Assembly (NCBI RefSeq): GCF_905171765.1
Contig: NC_053394.1
Coordinates: 155,642,015 to 155,706,014 of the forward strand
Origin: Bufo bufo
Taxonomy: Eukaryota > Chordata > Amphibia > Anura > Bufonidae
Direction of reading: 5' to 3'
DNA: 64,000 bases
Shown: in pieces, positions 10,045 through 22,009 of the stretch
Numbering within the stretch: the stretch's first letter is position 1
How the letters are laid out: each line of letters starts with the position of its first letter
Made by a program: the position numbers and the translations under genes
Notes under the pieces: model-generated
The model's database searches: none
What the model was told of the DNA's origin: nothing
Seen by the model: only the letters and a program-made list of their open reading frames with translations

Positions 10045-10438
10045 AGGCCTCGTTCACATTTCCGTTTTTCACTGACATGTGCTGTCAGCACATGTACCCA
10101 TTGATTTAAGTGCGTCTTATCACACATCACAATTTTTCTACTGGCTGTGGGTCACTAAACAAATTAATGGGGACATGCACTACTTTGATCTGTGACCAGG
10201 CACGCCCATTGAAGTCTATGTGTCCGTGAAAATCACTGACACAACACGGAAGACTAATAGGAGATTCTTTGGAAATAAATTTTCAGCTTAACAGCGTCAG
10301 TGAATTACGCATGACATACAGATGGTAAAAACAGACTCACAGACCAACCATGGATCCCTCACGAACATCTTCTCGGATGAAACACGTACACTTTCTTTCA
10401 TTGACTTGTCACTGACACGGATATGTGGACGAGGCCCT
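10045..10438. mobile_element. MITE with GGCCTCGTTCACAT-type inverted ends (unit 1)
   Basis: The left end TTAGGCCTCGTTCACATTTC and the right end, reverse-complemented (TTAGGGCCTCGTCCACATAT), form inverted repeats with a TTA/TAA flank as in PIF/Harbinger MITEs. It is non-coding. Copies occur at the same place in units 2-5. Confidence 0.7.
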
Positions 10439-10902
10439 AATTTGGTAAGGAATGTGGTGGTTGAGGAGGAAAACATGAAGCAAAGTCAGATGATGGTTGA
10501 ATGTTTCTATTAAGCATATTGTTTAATTTATTAAATACAATATTCCAGAATATTAGAATTTTGGGGCATAACCACCATAAATGTAGATATGTTCTTCGGG
10601 CTCCACAATTTTTCCATAACAAGTCTGGGTAGTTAGGGTTAATACACTAGTAAAACTGAACCATATTAACCCTGAAATGTCATGTATAACACTCTGAAGT
10701 ATCCTAATACTGTATCCAACACCTTTCAAGCTTTTTAATGCCAAGACAGCATTAGTAATGTCAAAGTGACAGCAACAAATATAAACGTAGGTAAACAGCC
10801 TGTTCAGCATTGAAAGGTTACAGACTCACAGATTACCACTCCCTGATGCGACACTCTGGGCGCCCATGCTGCACTGTGTCCTCTTGACATTGTAAAGTTT
10901 TA
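10439..10902. other. Non-coding unit segment between two MITEs
   Basis: AT-rich sequence shared by all units (…GTAGATATGTTCTTCGGGCTCC…). The GTAGAT|ATGTTC point at about 10582 is the empty site of the Ngaro-like insertion in unit 5. No gene is seen. Confidence 0.7.
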
Positions 10903-11056
10903 AGCCTCATGGAGACGTCCATGGAACAGTGTCCGTGAGATTCCGGACTGGCATTACAGGAGTGCACGGCGTCATAGCAACCAGTGACGTCGTGCGCTCC
11001 TGCAATGCCAGTCCGGTATCTCAAGGACCGTTTTCCACGGACGTCTGCATGAGGCT
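10903..11056. mobile_element. Near-perfect palindromic MITE (AGCCTCATGNAGACG ends), unit 1
   Basis: The whole element folds on itself: AGCCTCATGGAGACGTCC at the left pairs with GGACGTCTGCATGAGGCT at the right, and the interior (GTCCGTGAGATNCCGGACTG) repeats in inverse. The flanking TTA favours a Harbinger-type MITE. Unit 2 has a copy at 18123-18272. Units 3 and 4 lack it through a deletion. Unit 5 has it split by the foldback element. Confidence 0.75.
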
Positions 11057-11159
11057 TTAGGAAGTAAGCGGTATGTGACGTCAGGTCACAATGCAGTGTG
11101 GGCACCTGAGGCAAGAGCACAGTGAAGCAGGAGCAGTGATGGCAGTAGCTGGAGCACAA

Positions 11160-11820
11160 GAGTAGAGAAGAGTAATTTTTTTAAATTTTGTCTGGTCTGA
11201 GGTCTGCATTTAGGGAACTTTTGAGTGGCAACATATTGTCTCTCTCTCAAGTATAGTCGAGAGGCCCTCTAGAGCAAAAAAGAGATGTTTTAGTCAGTTA
11301 AACTTTGATTATATTATATTACTCACTGGATTTTAGCAAACAATACATGTTTAACTAATAATAATGAGAAAAGCTCATACATAGCTCATTTACATATTTA
11401 ACTATGTCAATAAAACTTAAAGTAGCTATTAAATTATTAATATATGCCAATTTATATTATAGGGTACTGGTATAATTGGGGGAATGTGTACTTGTGTAAC
11501 TGGGGCAAAACATTTGAATCTGGGGGTCTGTTGAAATTTGGAATCTGATTTAGGGTCTGCATACAGTTAGGGGCTGATCTGGTGCCTGTATAAAGTCGGG
11601 GGACTGATCTGGGGGTGTCGATATAATTTGTAGGCTGTCCTGAGATCTTTATTACTTTTGAGGTCTAGGGTTCTACTAATTTAGGGGTTTGGTCTGAAGG
11701 TCTGTGTTCATTTTGAGGTCTGCTCTGGAAGGTCCTGTGACGATTATGGCGTTTAATCTAAGGGTCTATTCCATTTTGGGTTTTGTCTGGAGGGCTGTAA
11801 TAATTTTGGGGCCACGTTCT
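11160..11820. repeat. GGTCTG-rich degenerate tandem repeat, unit 1
   Basis: Irregular repeats of about 30 bp built from GGGGTCTGnnTnnATTTTGG-like words. It always sits directly before the BED-finger hAT fragment in every unit, so it may be the 5' region of that element. It also contains a shared A/T-rich part (11280-11460). Confidence 0.75.
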
Positions 11821-12575
11821 CCATCAGCATCTGGTGAAGCTGAGCTGACTGCCTGTAGCTCTGTGCGAGCAAAACTCCATATGCTTTTTTCCCCACAAGG
11901 CGGGCACACAAAATCACAGCCATTTGCAAGATGTGCAGGCTTAAAAAAAGCTGTGACCTTTCAAACACAATCATAGATACCAGAGGTCTATTGGAACACA
12001 TGAGGAGGCATAATTGATTCCTTTGGGAAAATACAACTGGCCAGCGTTCCCAATCAGAACATATCTGTCCTTCTTCTCCTGGTCCGCTTTGTGGCAGCAA
12101 ACCCACATCCTCAAGCAATACTGTATCTTTGTCTTTATCATCCACATCATCACCTTCTTCTTCTCTTATTAAGACATTACTTTGTCCTCGGCTCCACCGC
12201 GAGACATCTATGATGGAATGTGTGGTGATGAAGAAACTTTTCTCCACCAGTAATTAGCTTGTTAACAAGCTGAACCCCGTCCTGGACACATTGCTGGCAG
12301 TGCAGTCGCTGCAGTACCCTTGTAGAAGTGCTTTGTACTCTCAAGTGACAGAGAAGGCGGGCCACTCCTTGCGATTCTCACTATGTGGCAAGCTGCACTC
12401 TACGGTGGATACCTGGAGCAGCTTTTATGGGCAGGGACAATACCGGACTTTCACAGCCAACTGGGTCAATGTTTTTTGGTCAGGTGAGAGGCTGGCCAAC
12501 CTGAATCTGGGGCAAATAACACGTTTGTGTGAATCCGCCCTGTATTCTGACAATGAAATTCTATTAATTGGGCAA
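11821..12575 (+). pseudogene. hAT transposase relic with BED zinc finger (unit 1)
   Basis: The plus-strand frames encode a decayed BED finger: C-x2-C in a CKMCRLKK-like block, then TIIDTRGLL and H-x3-H (EHMRRHN type). A serine-rich linker follows. The BED domain plus the more complete unit-5 copy, which has LPTHWNSTLHML and FLDPRYQSK motifs, identify a hAT-superfamily (ZBED-like) transposase. Frameshifts break it here. It ends where unit 2 begins. Confidence 0.75.
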
Positions 12576-13270
12576 TATTAGGTTTGTCTCTGGATCATGG
12601 CTGCAGCCGTTATGTATTGAGCTGCTGCTACATCGTTGGCTCATTAGATATTTGCAGGAAGAGACAAGTGTAATGGTGACCTAATAGACATCAGACAACT
12701 TCACAAATAATGGCACATATGTACATGGCCACCTCTCCATCCAGGAGAGCTATATACTTGTGATGGGGGTTCCAACTTCCTATCACTCTGACCACACAGA
12801 TGTTCAGTCATGGTGTCCTGTATATCATAAGTCTAATCTCAGCTCAGCATTACATCCTCCAGATCTGGTCTGACTATATGACAGTTATGGCAAACCTCCG
12901 GCAATCCAGGTGTAGTGCAACTACGACTCCCAGCATGCTTTATTCATTTCTATGGAGTTCTGAGAATAGCCAAGCAAGTGTAAATCTTTGGAGTCATAGT
13001 TTTACCACAGCTGGAGTGCTGGAGGTTAACCATCATAGCTATATTACCTTCTAAAATCCCAAGGCTTTTTGGATTCTGACTCATAGGAAACCACTTCCAA
13101 TAGGTGGCGCTGGTGAGATGGCTCTCTTTCTTGGGAGATACCTCTTTGCAACTTCCAGATATGTTAACTTGGTTTCCCTGATTTCATCCCTATCCCATCA
13201 TAGAAATGATGTGTTCAGTCATGTTCAGGTCGGTATGATTAATGATCAGCGAGATGTTCTTACAAATAAT
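12576..13270. other. Interferon 3' flank, unit 2, with a small palindromic MITE
   Basis: Non-coding module present in every unit. A MITE of about 150 bp at 12888-13034 has inverted ends: GGCAAACCTCCGGCA at the left, and the complement of GTGCTGGAGGTTAACC at the right. The point CTCATAGG near 13084 is the empty site of the solo LTR seen in units 4 and 5. Confidence 0.7.
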
Positions 13271-13273
13271 ATG

Positions 13274-13279
13274 TTTATT
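13274..13279 (-). terminator. Polyadenylation signal AATAAA, interferon copy B
   Basis: AATAAA on the minus strand about 128 nt past the copy B stop codon. An ATTTA-rich AU element lies between them (about 13295-13335), as in unstable cytokine mRNAs. Confidence 0.6.
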
Positions 13280-13406
13280 AAAAAAGATACAAAATACGAC
13301 AATGTCAAATAAATAGATAAATATATAAATAAGTTGTTCAAGTCACGGGTGCAGCCACCGGCTGGAGACTCTTGTTTGACCAATGCGGGTTCTTTTCAAA
13401 ATGTCT

Positions 13407-15517
13407 TCACCGTATGCGTCCGGAGAGAGGCGAGCGGCCTGCAGTAGATTGTGCTTTATGCGTACATGGATTATTCTCCGGGCGCACACTGCGGTCATCC
13501 TGCAGATAGAAGATGTAAATGAGACAATACATTCTGTTGGTCATGGAAAGAGTCCATGGTGCACATTTACTAAGGGACTTTAGGTGTAAGATAGTCGCAA
13601 GTCCCCGTTTTTAAAAGGCCATGCAACAATATTTAGTTGCATGGCCAGTTTTACACTATTGTCCTTCAGTTGAGCGTGACGGGCCAAGGGCCGGCCGTGT
13701 TGAAGGGCTGGAGTCCTGAACCTGGCAAATTTACGAACATTTATGACTAGGGAGCAGACAGTTTTTAAACACTTAAGTTATGACGAGGTTCACACCCTAT
13801 CATGAATTAGACAAATGTAACAGCAGTGTAGAGGGGAAACTAGGACCAGCGTAAAAAAGCCTATCTTAGTAAATGTGCCCCCATGTGTGATAAGACATGT
13901 CGAGTCATACGGCAGTCAGTTATATTGTGACCCCTGTGGTCCTACTGGATCTATTCAGCATCATCATTAACATTCAGATAATGGACAAGATGTAGCAAAA
14001 AAGACTATACAAAAAAAAATTCCTCTAGGCAGATCTTCTGATTACATTGCCCATCATGCACCTTATATTCATGGGTGCATTTATCTCATTGTGAGATCAG
14101 ACATAAAAACATGGATTATGGAGACCTACCTGCTCTTCTAAGATCTTCTCCAGCTTAATGAAATATTCACTTATCATCTTCACAGATATATTATTTTCTG
14201 TGGTCCTGGAGATCTGGAGAGAAATAAAAACTGTTGATTAATGACTGCCTATTATAACACTCAGGATAGATCAATGTTACTTGGTATGGAACTTACACAG
14301 CCTTTCAGGAGATTTGCCTGGTGATCCAGATCTTCCTGAAGCTGCCCCCAGGCCGCCTGGTTGATCACAAGTTTCTCCTGGTGCTTTGTGTAGAATTGGA
14401 TGATTTTGTATAAGAGTTCACGCACTGTTATGGCTGCAGATTCAACCTGTAAATTCAGTGTCACCAGAATTGTTAAAGTAGTCACTACCCAAGATGTTTC
14501 AGTTATCCTCTAAGGAGAGGTTGTGGTGGAAGCAGAGGTGTAATGATCATAGTCACAGGCAATGCAACCCAAACCAGGCACAAAATGGGGGTTTTATTAC
14601 TATGTGGGATACTAAAATGACATGATTACCATCTGGGGCACTACGAGTGGTGAGTTTGTGTATAGGTGGGAAAAAAGTTAGAAGATGCTAGAGTGAGGAG
14701 GCAATTTTGTCTGTGTGTTAAATTCTACAAAGATTAAAGAAATCTTCATAGTCCAAAATTTGCCCCTGGTCCATAGGACTCTATGATCCTGCTAGATGTT
14801 TCTATTGTCTATGTCATTGAATTAATGGAGTGTTTTAAAATTCTACCTACCGTAGTTTGCTTAAACCTGAAGACCATTAGATACTCTGATGATTGCTAAA
14901 AAAAGTAACACACAGAGATTCATTTACCTGACTGGTAATGTAGAGATGACGAGTGTCCGGGCGGGTTATGTTGGTCAGGCATTCATCAGATATCTTGTTC
15001 TCTGGAATCTGGAAGAGATTATTTAATCAGTAATCATTAGGAGAACTTTACATTTATAGGCCTTCTGGAGTAGAAAACAAATTTTGTAACATTGTATTAG
15101 ATAATTCTGAGACTATATAGGGAGCCTACTCAATTAACAATTCTCATCTATAGGCTAGAGCAGACAGCAAACACAAAGAATATTGCTAGCATGCTAGCAA
15201 TCGGTGATTAGATTATTGCCAAATGGAAATTCTAACATGTAGGAATGTTTGAAACGGATAATGGTTTATCTTTGGTCTTGGACCATAGCATGAATATGCC
15301 CTATGCGCCACCTACAGCTCCATTAATGCATGCAATTTGGTCTATAAGAAGGGGAATTGAAGACAAAAGTCCTAGAGCTCACCATGTGCTCAAAGTTGGT
15401 AAGCATCTTGTTTAGAAGATCCTTGTGATTGTCTTGGAGCCATATGCATTTCTTGGAGTAAACAACAGAATTGATGCAGAACAGGAGAAGGAAAGTCCAG
15501 GTATTGACTGGAGACAT
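13407..15517 (-). CDS. Type I interferon copy B (5 exons; last exon out of frame)
   Basis: Secreted antiviral cytokine gene. The exons are 15517-15383 (signal peptide and helix A start), 15008-14928, 14446-14297, 14213-14130 and 13499-13407, all phase 0 with GT/AG borders. Exons 1-4 are intact and match copies C and D closely. Sequons are N58-I-T and N130-I-S. The N101 sequon of C/D is lost (NQA). Exon 5 has one extra base near its start and two extra near its end compared with C/D, so the helix around the fourth cysteine (VCARRII in D) is read in another frame before the shared GRIR end. Either the C-terminal helix is destroyed or the assembly has an indel error. Confidence 0.75.
13560..13883. 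mobile_element. MITE in intron 4 of copy B
   Basis: Inverted ends of the GCACATTTACTAAG / CTTAGTAAATGTGC type. Homologous copies sit in intron 4 of C (about 26812-27106), D (about 37553-37847) and E (about 63280-63612), so insertion predates the duplications. Confidence 0.65.
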
Positions 15518-15632
15518 TATCTGGCTGGAGGCTACACTTTGGGGCAAGATATGGAGTTGGGCAGAAGATTCTGAGTTCTTCTGTCCTGCTCTTGTCTTCT
15601 CTCAGTGCTGGGCTCCATCTTCATAGCTTCAG

Positions 15633-15698
15633 TTATATATGTAGAAAAAAAAAACGACATGTCAAAAAAGTGAATGCATCCAGCAAGCTGGGATCTCC
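15633..15698 (-). promoter_or_regulatory. Interferon promoter, copy B (damaged NF-kB-type site)
   Basis: TATATAA at 15633-15639 and the IRF-type hexamer AAGTGA (plus) at 15668-15673 are kept. The NF-kB-type decamer has lost one T (GGGATCTCC, 15690-15698). Confidence 0.55.
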
Positions 15699-15699
15699 A

Positions 15700-16665
15700 C
15701 AGTTTTATTTTTCTTACAGAAGAGGAGTTTTTAGGTTATTGAATAAATTGATGATTGTGGAGACATTAGTGGTAATTTTACATAATTAAAGCCAAAGTTC
15801 CTTTGAGCAGATTTAACTCTAAATGACGACCAGACCCCATTTTAGGTCGATCGGTCATTTAGGCTGCATGTTTGATTCATTCCAATAAGTTTAACCTGAA
15901 TCGAAAGTGTTCCAATTGTCCTGAAAAGTCATGTATTTTTTTTTCAACAGTAAATTTTTATTGATTTACTGATATTTTAAGGTTATAAACATAGTATGTA
16001 TATATAATAATAAATAATGAATAGAAATTTGACATCAATATCATTGGTTTTGTTGTTATTTGTGGTTTGAATAGTTAGGTTGCCAGTATATTAATTAGTA
16101 AATATAGGAAATGTGAAGAATAATTTGTCATTATAGTTATATATTTGATTTTAGTCTGTTTTATGTTATATAAAGTTATCAATATATGTATATAAATATA
16201 TAATTGATAGGAATATTAACGACAAATCATTATAATATTAACTATTGTATTTAGTTTAATAAAAGGGATGGGATGGTTGGATATGCCGAATAAACTATAA
16301 AATAACCTAATCAAGTAAATATTTTTAAATAAATCAAAATAAAGTTATTTTCAATAACAGGTTTGCTGTAAATCAGATATATAAATACATTAAAAAATCA
16401 AATCAATATCTTCACTTTATTAGAAAGTATCTATAACTAAGAGAGAAAAGTTCAGTTTGATGTAGTTCTTAAAAAGTATGGATTCCAAAAGGACCAATAT
16501 TTTGTGGTTTTCTTCAGAGATAATAAATAGGAGGCAAATTAAATTTCCATCTTGCATGCATGTGTAACTAATGTCCCTAACTTCTGAGATGGTGGGGATT
16601 TCTGGACTTTTCCATTTCTTTGCTATAAGGCTTCTTGTGTCTAGTATTATGTGTAATCCAGCGGT
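15700..16665. other. AT-rich interferon upstream region, unit 2
   Basis: Homologous to 9070-10044, with many single-base indels relative to it. It has an empty TTAA site near 16090. No gene is seen. Confidence 0.7.
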
Positions 16666-17026
16666 TTTAGGCCTCGTTCACATTTCCGTTTTTCACTGAC
16701 ATGTGCTGACAGCACATGTACCCATGATTTAAGTGCGTCTTTTCACACATCACAATTTTTCTACTGGCTGTGGGTCACTAAAAAAATTCATGGGGACATG
16801 CACTACTTTGATTTGTGACCAAGCACGCCCATTGAAGTCTAATAGGAGATTCTTTGGAAATAAATTTTCAGCTTAACAGCGTCAGTGAATTACGCATGAC
16901 ATACAGATGGTAAAAACAGACACACAGACCAACCATGGATCCCTCACGGACATCTTCTCGGATGAAACAAAACAATTTCTTTCATTGACTTGTCACTGAC
17001 GCGGATATGTGGATGAGGCCTTAATT
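16666..17026. mobile_element. MITE with GGCCTCGTTCACAT-type ends (unit 2)
   Basis: Same element as at 10045-10438, with an internal deletion near 16840. The right end (GGATGAGGCCTTAA) is present. Confidence 0.65.
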
Positions 17027-17034
17027 TGGTAAGG

Positions 17035-17550
17035 AATGTGGTTCTACTAATTTGTGTTAATTTTGGGGTGTGGTCTGGAGGTCTTTGTTAATTTTGAGGT
17101 CTGTGTCGATTATGGCGTTTAATCTGGGGGTCTATTCATTTTGGGTTTTGTCTGGAGTGCTGAATTAATTTTGGGGCCACGTCTCCATCAGGATCTGGTG
17201 AAGCTGAGCTTGACTGCCTGTAGCTCTGTGCGAGCAACTCCCATATGGCTTTTTTTCTCCACAAGGCGGGCACACAAAATCCCAGACATTTGCAAGATGT
17301 GCAGGCTTAAAAAAAGCTGTGACCTTTCAAACACAATCATAGATACCAGAGGTCTATTGGAGCACATGAGGCGGCATAATTGATTCCTTTGGGAAAATAC
17401 AACTGGCCAGCGTTCCCAATCAGAACATATCTGTCCTTCTTCTCCTGGTCCGCTTTGTGGCAGCAAACCCACATCCTCAAGCAATACTGTATCTTTGTCT
17501 TTATCATCCACATCATCACCTTCTTCTTCCTTATTAAGACATTATTTTGT
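17035..17550 (+). pseudogene. Misplaced hAT/BED fragment inside the unit-2 MITE block
   Basis: A piece of the GGTCTG repeat and BED-finger relic (CKMCRLKK block near 17297) sits between two copies of the MITE-block sequence (16915 onward and 17557 onward, both with ACAGACCAACCATGGATCCC). This order is found in no other unit and marks a rearrangement. Confidence 0.7.
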
Positions 17551-18379
17551 CTTAGGCACACAGACCAACCATGGATCCCTCACTGACATCTTCTCGGATG
17601 AAACACGTACACTTTCTTTCATTGACTTGTCACTGACACGGATATGTGGACCAGTCCTTAATTTGGTAAGGAATTTGGTGGTTGAGGAGAAAACATGAAG
17701 CAAAGTCAGATGATGGTTGAATGTTTCTATTAAGCATATTGTTTAATTTATTAAATACAATATTCCAGAATATTAGAATTTTGGGCATAACACCATAAAT
17801 GTAGATATGTTCTTCGGGCTCCACAATTTTTCCACAACAAGTCTGGGTAGTTAGGGTTAATACACCAGTAAAACTGAACCATATTAACCCTGAAATGTCA
17901 TGTATAACACTCTGAAGTATCCTAATCCTGTATCCAACACCTTTCAAGCTCTTTAATGCCAAGACAGCATTAGTAATGTCAAAGTGACAGCAACAAATAT
18001 AAACGTAGGTAAACACCCTGTTCAGGATTGAAAGGTTACAGACTCACAGATTACCACTCCCTGGTGCCACCTTCTGGGTGCCCATGCTGCACTGTGTCCT
18101 CTTGACATCGTAAAGTGTTAAGCCTCATGGAGACGTCCATGGAACACGGTCCGTGAGATACCGGACTGGCATTACAGGAGCGCACGGCGTCATAGCAACC
18201 AGTGATGCCGTGCGCTCCTGCAATGCCAGTCCGGTATCTCACGGACCGTTTTCCACTGACGTCTGCATGAGGCTTTAGGAAGTAAGCGGTATGTCACGTC
18301 AGGTCACAGTGCAGTGTGGGCACCTGGGGCAAGAGCACAGTGAAGCAGGAGCAGTGATGGCAGTAGCTGGAGCACAGGA
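17551..18379. other. Second MITE-block copy of unit 2, with palindromic MITE
   Basis: Homologous to 10340-11160. The palindromic MITE is at 18123-18272 (AGCCTCATGGAGACG ... CGTCTGCATGAGGCT). No gene is seen. Confidence 0.7.
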
Positions 18380-19104
18380 GTAGAGAAGAGTAATTTTTTC
18401 AAATTTTGTCTGGTCTGAGGTCTGCATTTAGGGAACTTTTGAGTGGCAACATATCGTCTCTCTCTGAAGTATAGTCGAGTGTCCCTCTAGAGCACAAAAG
18501 ATGTTTTAGTCAGTTAAACTTTAATTATATTACTCACTGGATTTTAGCAAACAATACATGTTTAACTCATAATGAGAAAAGCTCATACATAGCTCATTAC
18601 ATATTTTAACTATGTCAATAAATCTTAAAGTAGACATTAAATTCACTAATATATGCAATTTATTATTATAGGGTACTGGTATAATTGGGGGAATGTGTAC
18701 TTGTGTAACTAGAGCAAAACATTTGAATCTGGGGTCTGTTTAAATTTGGGATCTGATTTGGGGTCTGCATACAGTTAGGGGCTGATCTGGTGCCTGTATA
18801 AAGTTGGGGACTGATCTGGGGTCTGTATGTTTTTGGGGGCTGATTTGGGGATATAACCTGAAGTCGATATGAATTTGGAGGCTGATCTGAGATCTTTATT
18901 AATTTTGAGTTCTAGGGTTCTGCTAATTTAGGGGTTTGGTCTGAAGGTCTGTGTTCATTTTGAGGTCTGCTCTGGAGTTCTGTGGTATTTTGGGGTGTGG
19001 TCTGGAGGTCTTTGTTAATTTTGAGGTCTGTTTTGAGGTCTGTGTCGATTATGGCGTTTAATCTGGGGGTCTATTTATTTTGGGTTTTGTCTGGAGGGCT
19101 GTAT
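18380..19104. repeat. GGTCTG-rich degenerate repeat, unit 2
   Basis: Same repeat as at 11160-11820. Confidence 0.75.
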
Positions 19105-19850
19105 TAATTTTGGGGTCACGTCTCCTTCAGGATCTGGTGAAGCTGAGCTCTGTGTGTGGCATGGCTTTTTTTCTCCACAAGGCGGGCACACAAAACCAAA
19201 GTCATTTGCAAGATGTGCAGGCTTAAAAAAAGCCGTGACCGTTCAAACACAATCATAGATACCAGGGGTCTATTGCAGCACATGAGGCGGCCTAATTTAT
19301 TCCTTTGGGAAAATACAACTCGCCAGCGTTCCCAATGAGAACATATCTGTCCTTCTTCTCCTGGTCCGCTTTGTGGCAGCAAACCCACATCCTCAATCAA
19401 TACTGTTTCTTTGTCTTCATCATCCCCATCATCACCTTCTTCTTCTCTTATTAAGACATCACTTTGTCCTCGGCTCCATCACGAGACATCTATAACGGAA
19501 TGTTTGGAGATGAAGAAACTTTTCTCTACCAGTAATTAGCTTGTTAACAAGCTGAACCCCCTCCCGGACACATTGCTGGCAGTGCAGTCGCTGCAGTACC
19601 CTTGTAGAAGTGCTTTGTACTTTCAAGTGGCATAGAAGGCGGGCCACTCCTTGCGATTCTCACTATGTGGGAAGCTGCACTCCACGGTGGATACCTGGAG
19701 CAGCTTTTATGGGCAGGGACAGTACAGGACTTTCACAGCCCACTGGGTCAATGTTTTTTGTGGCAGGTGAGAGGCTGGCCAACCTGAATCTGGAGGAAAT
19801 AACACGTTCGTGTGAATGCACCTGTATTCTGACAACTACTTCTATTACTT
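19105..19850 (+). pseudogene. hAT transposase relic with BED finger (unit 2)
   Basis: The BED finger is recognisable (VICKMCRLKKSRD, then TIIDTRGLLQHMRR). The second histidine of the H-x3-H pair is changed (HMRRPN), so zinc binding would be impaired. The downstream frame is broken. Confidence 0.7.
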
Positions 19851-20204
19851 GGGCAATATTAGGTTTGTCTCTGGATCATGGCTGCAGCCGTTATTTATTG
19901 AGCTGCTGCTACCTTGTTGGCTCATAAGATATTTGCAGGAAGAGACAAGTGTAATAGTGACCTAATAGACATCAGACACCTTCACAAATAATGGCACATA
20001 TATACAAGGACACCTCTCCATCATGAATAGATACCAGGAGAGCTATATACTCGTGATGGGGGTTCCAACTTCCTATCACTCAGACCACACAGATGTTCAA
20101 TCATGGTGTCCTGTATATCATCAATCTAATCTCAGCTCAGCATTGCATCCTTCAGATCTGGTCTGACTATATGACACTGATGGCTAACCTATGGCACTTC
20201 AGGT
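19851..20204. other. Truncated interferon 3' flank, unit 3 (gene deleted)
   Basis: The 3' flank module runs normally to GATGGCTAACCTATGGCAC, inside the left end of the small MITE. At about 20203 it jumps into the middle of a TTAA element. The interferon gene and its upstream region are missing from this unit. Confidence 0.75.
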
Positions 20205-22009
20205 AAAAAATGAAAAATAAATAAATAAATACACATATTAGGTATCACCGCATCCATAACGACCGTCTCTATAAATATATCACATGATAGACCCCGTCCG
20301 ATAAACCATATAAAAAAAAAAAAAGAAATTTTTGTCAACTTACATAACAAAAGGTGCAACAGCAAGCGATCAAAAAGGCTTATGACCCCCAAAATAGTAC
20401 CAATCAAATCGTCACCTCATCCTGCAAAAAATTATACCCTATTTAAGACAATCGCCCAAATAATAAAAAAGCTATGGCTCTCAGACTATGGAGACACTAA
20501 AACATCTTTCTTTTGGTTTTAGAAATTCTATTATTGTGTAAAACTTAAATAAATAAGAAAAAAGTATACATATTAGGTATTGCCACGTCCATAACGATCT
20601 GCTCTATAAAACTGTCACATGACCTAACCCCTCAGATAAACGCTGTAAAAATAAATAAATAAAAACTGTTCCAAAACAGCCAATTTTTTGGTCACTTTGC
20701 CGCATAAAATGTAATAATGAATGATCAAAAGATCCTATGTACCCAAAAATGGTACCAATAAAAACCTCAACTCTTTCTGTAAAAAATGAGCCCCTGCACA
20801 AGACGATCGGCAGAAAAATAAAAAGATATGGCGTTCAGAAAATGGACACACAAAAACATAATTTATTTTTCAAAAATGCTTTATTATGTAAAACTGAAAC
20901 AAACAAACAAAGAAAGTAGACATATTTGATATCTATAAAAATAGCACATGATCTACCCTGTCAGATGAATCTTGTAAAAAAAAAAACGCTGCCAAAACAG
21001 CCATTTTTCAGTTACCTTGTTCACAAAAAACATAATATAGAGCAATTAAAAATCATATGTACCCCAAAATAGTACCAATAAAACTGACACCTTATCCCCT
21101 AGTTTCCAAAATAGGGTCACTTTTTGGGAGTTTCTACTGTATGGGTGCATCAGGGGGGCTTTAAATGAGACATGGCATCTAAAACCAGTCCAGCAAAATC
21201 TGCCTTCCAAAAACCATATGGCATTCCTTTCCTTCTGCGCCCTGCTGTGTGCCCTTACATCAGTTTACGACCTCATGTGGGGTGTTTCTGTAAACCACAG
21301 AATCAGGGTAATAAATATTGAGTTTTGTTTGGCTGTTAACCCTCAATGTGTTAAAGAAAAAAATGTAATAAAATGGAAAATCTGCCAAAAAAGTGAAATT
21401 TAGAAATTTCATCTCCATTTTCCTTTAATTCTTGTGGAACACCTAAAGGGTTAATAAAGTTTGTAAAATCAGTTTTGAGTAACTTGAGGGGTGTAGTTTC
21501 TACAATGGGGTCATTTATGGGGGGTTTCCACTTTGTAAGGCCCACAAAGTGACTTTAGACCTGAACTGGTCCTTAAAAAGTGGGTTTTGGAAATTTTCTT
21601 AAAAATTTTAAGAATTGCTTCTAAACTTCTAAACCTTCTAACGTCCTAAAAAAATAAAATGACATTTCCAAAATGATGCCAACATAAAGTAGACATATGG
21701 GAAATGTTAAGTAATAAATATTTCATTAGGTATGACTTTCTGTTTTAGAAGCAGAGAAATTGAAATTTTGAAAATTGTGAATTTTTCTACATTTTTGGTA
21801 AATTTGGGATTTTTTCATAAATAAAGGTGAAATATATTGACTCAAATTTATGACTATCATGAAGTACAATATGTCACGAGAAAACAATCTCAGAATGGCT
21901 TGGATAAATAAAAGTGTTCCAAAGCAATTACAACATAAAGTGACGCATGTCAGATTTGTAAATTTTGACCTGGACACTGGGGCATCAATGACCCTTGGTC
22001 ATGAAAGGG
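20205..22009. mobile_element. TTAA element, left-truncated (unit 3)
   Basis: The right part of the element found complete at 29336-32443. It ends GGTCATGAAAGGG followed by TTAA (22010-22013). The interior has about three degenerate tandem units (from about 20235, 20573 and 20925) with TATTAGGTATCACC-like and ATCACATGATAGACCCC-like words, of which units 4 and 5 keep fewer. It is non-coding. Confidence 0.75.

Noticed and set aside
11821..12575. A functional ZBED host gene
   Set aside because: All copies are frame-broken and repeated with the array. They are transposase relics, not a domesticated gene.
15518..15547. N-terminal extension of the interferon starting at TTG (also in A and D)
   Set aside because: There is no ATG there. 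The signal peptide starts cleanly at the ATG 15517, and copy C has an in-frame stop in this stretch.
21726..21977. An 83-residue minus frame conserved at 32160-32411 and 42289-42480
   Set aside because: Its conservation is explained by the copies of the TTAA element. No ATG context, splice sites or domain.
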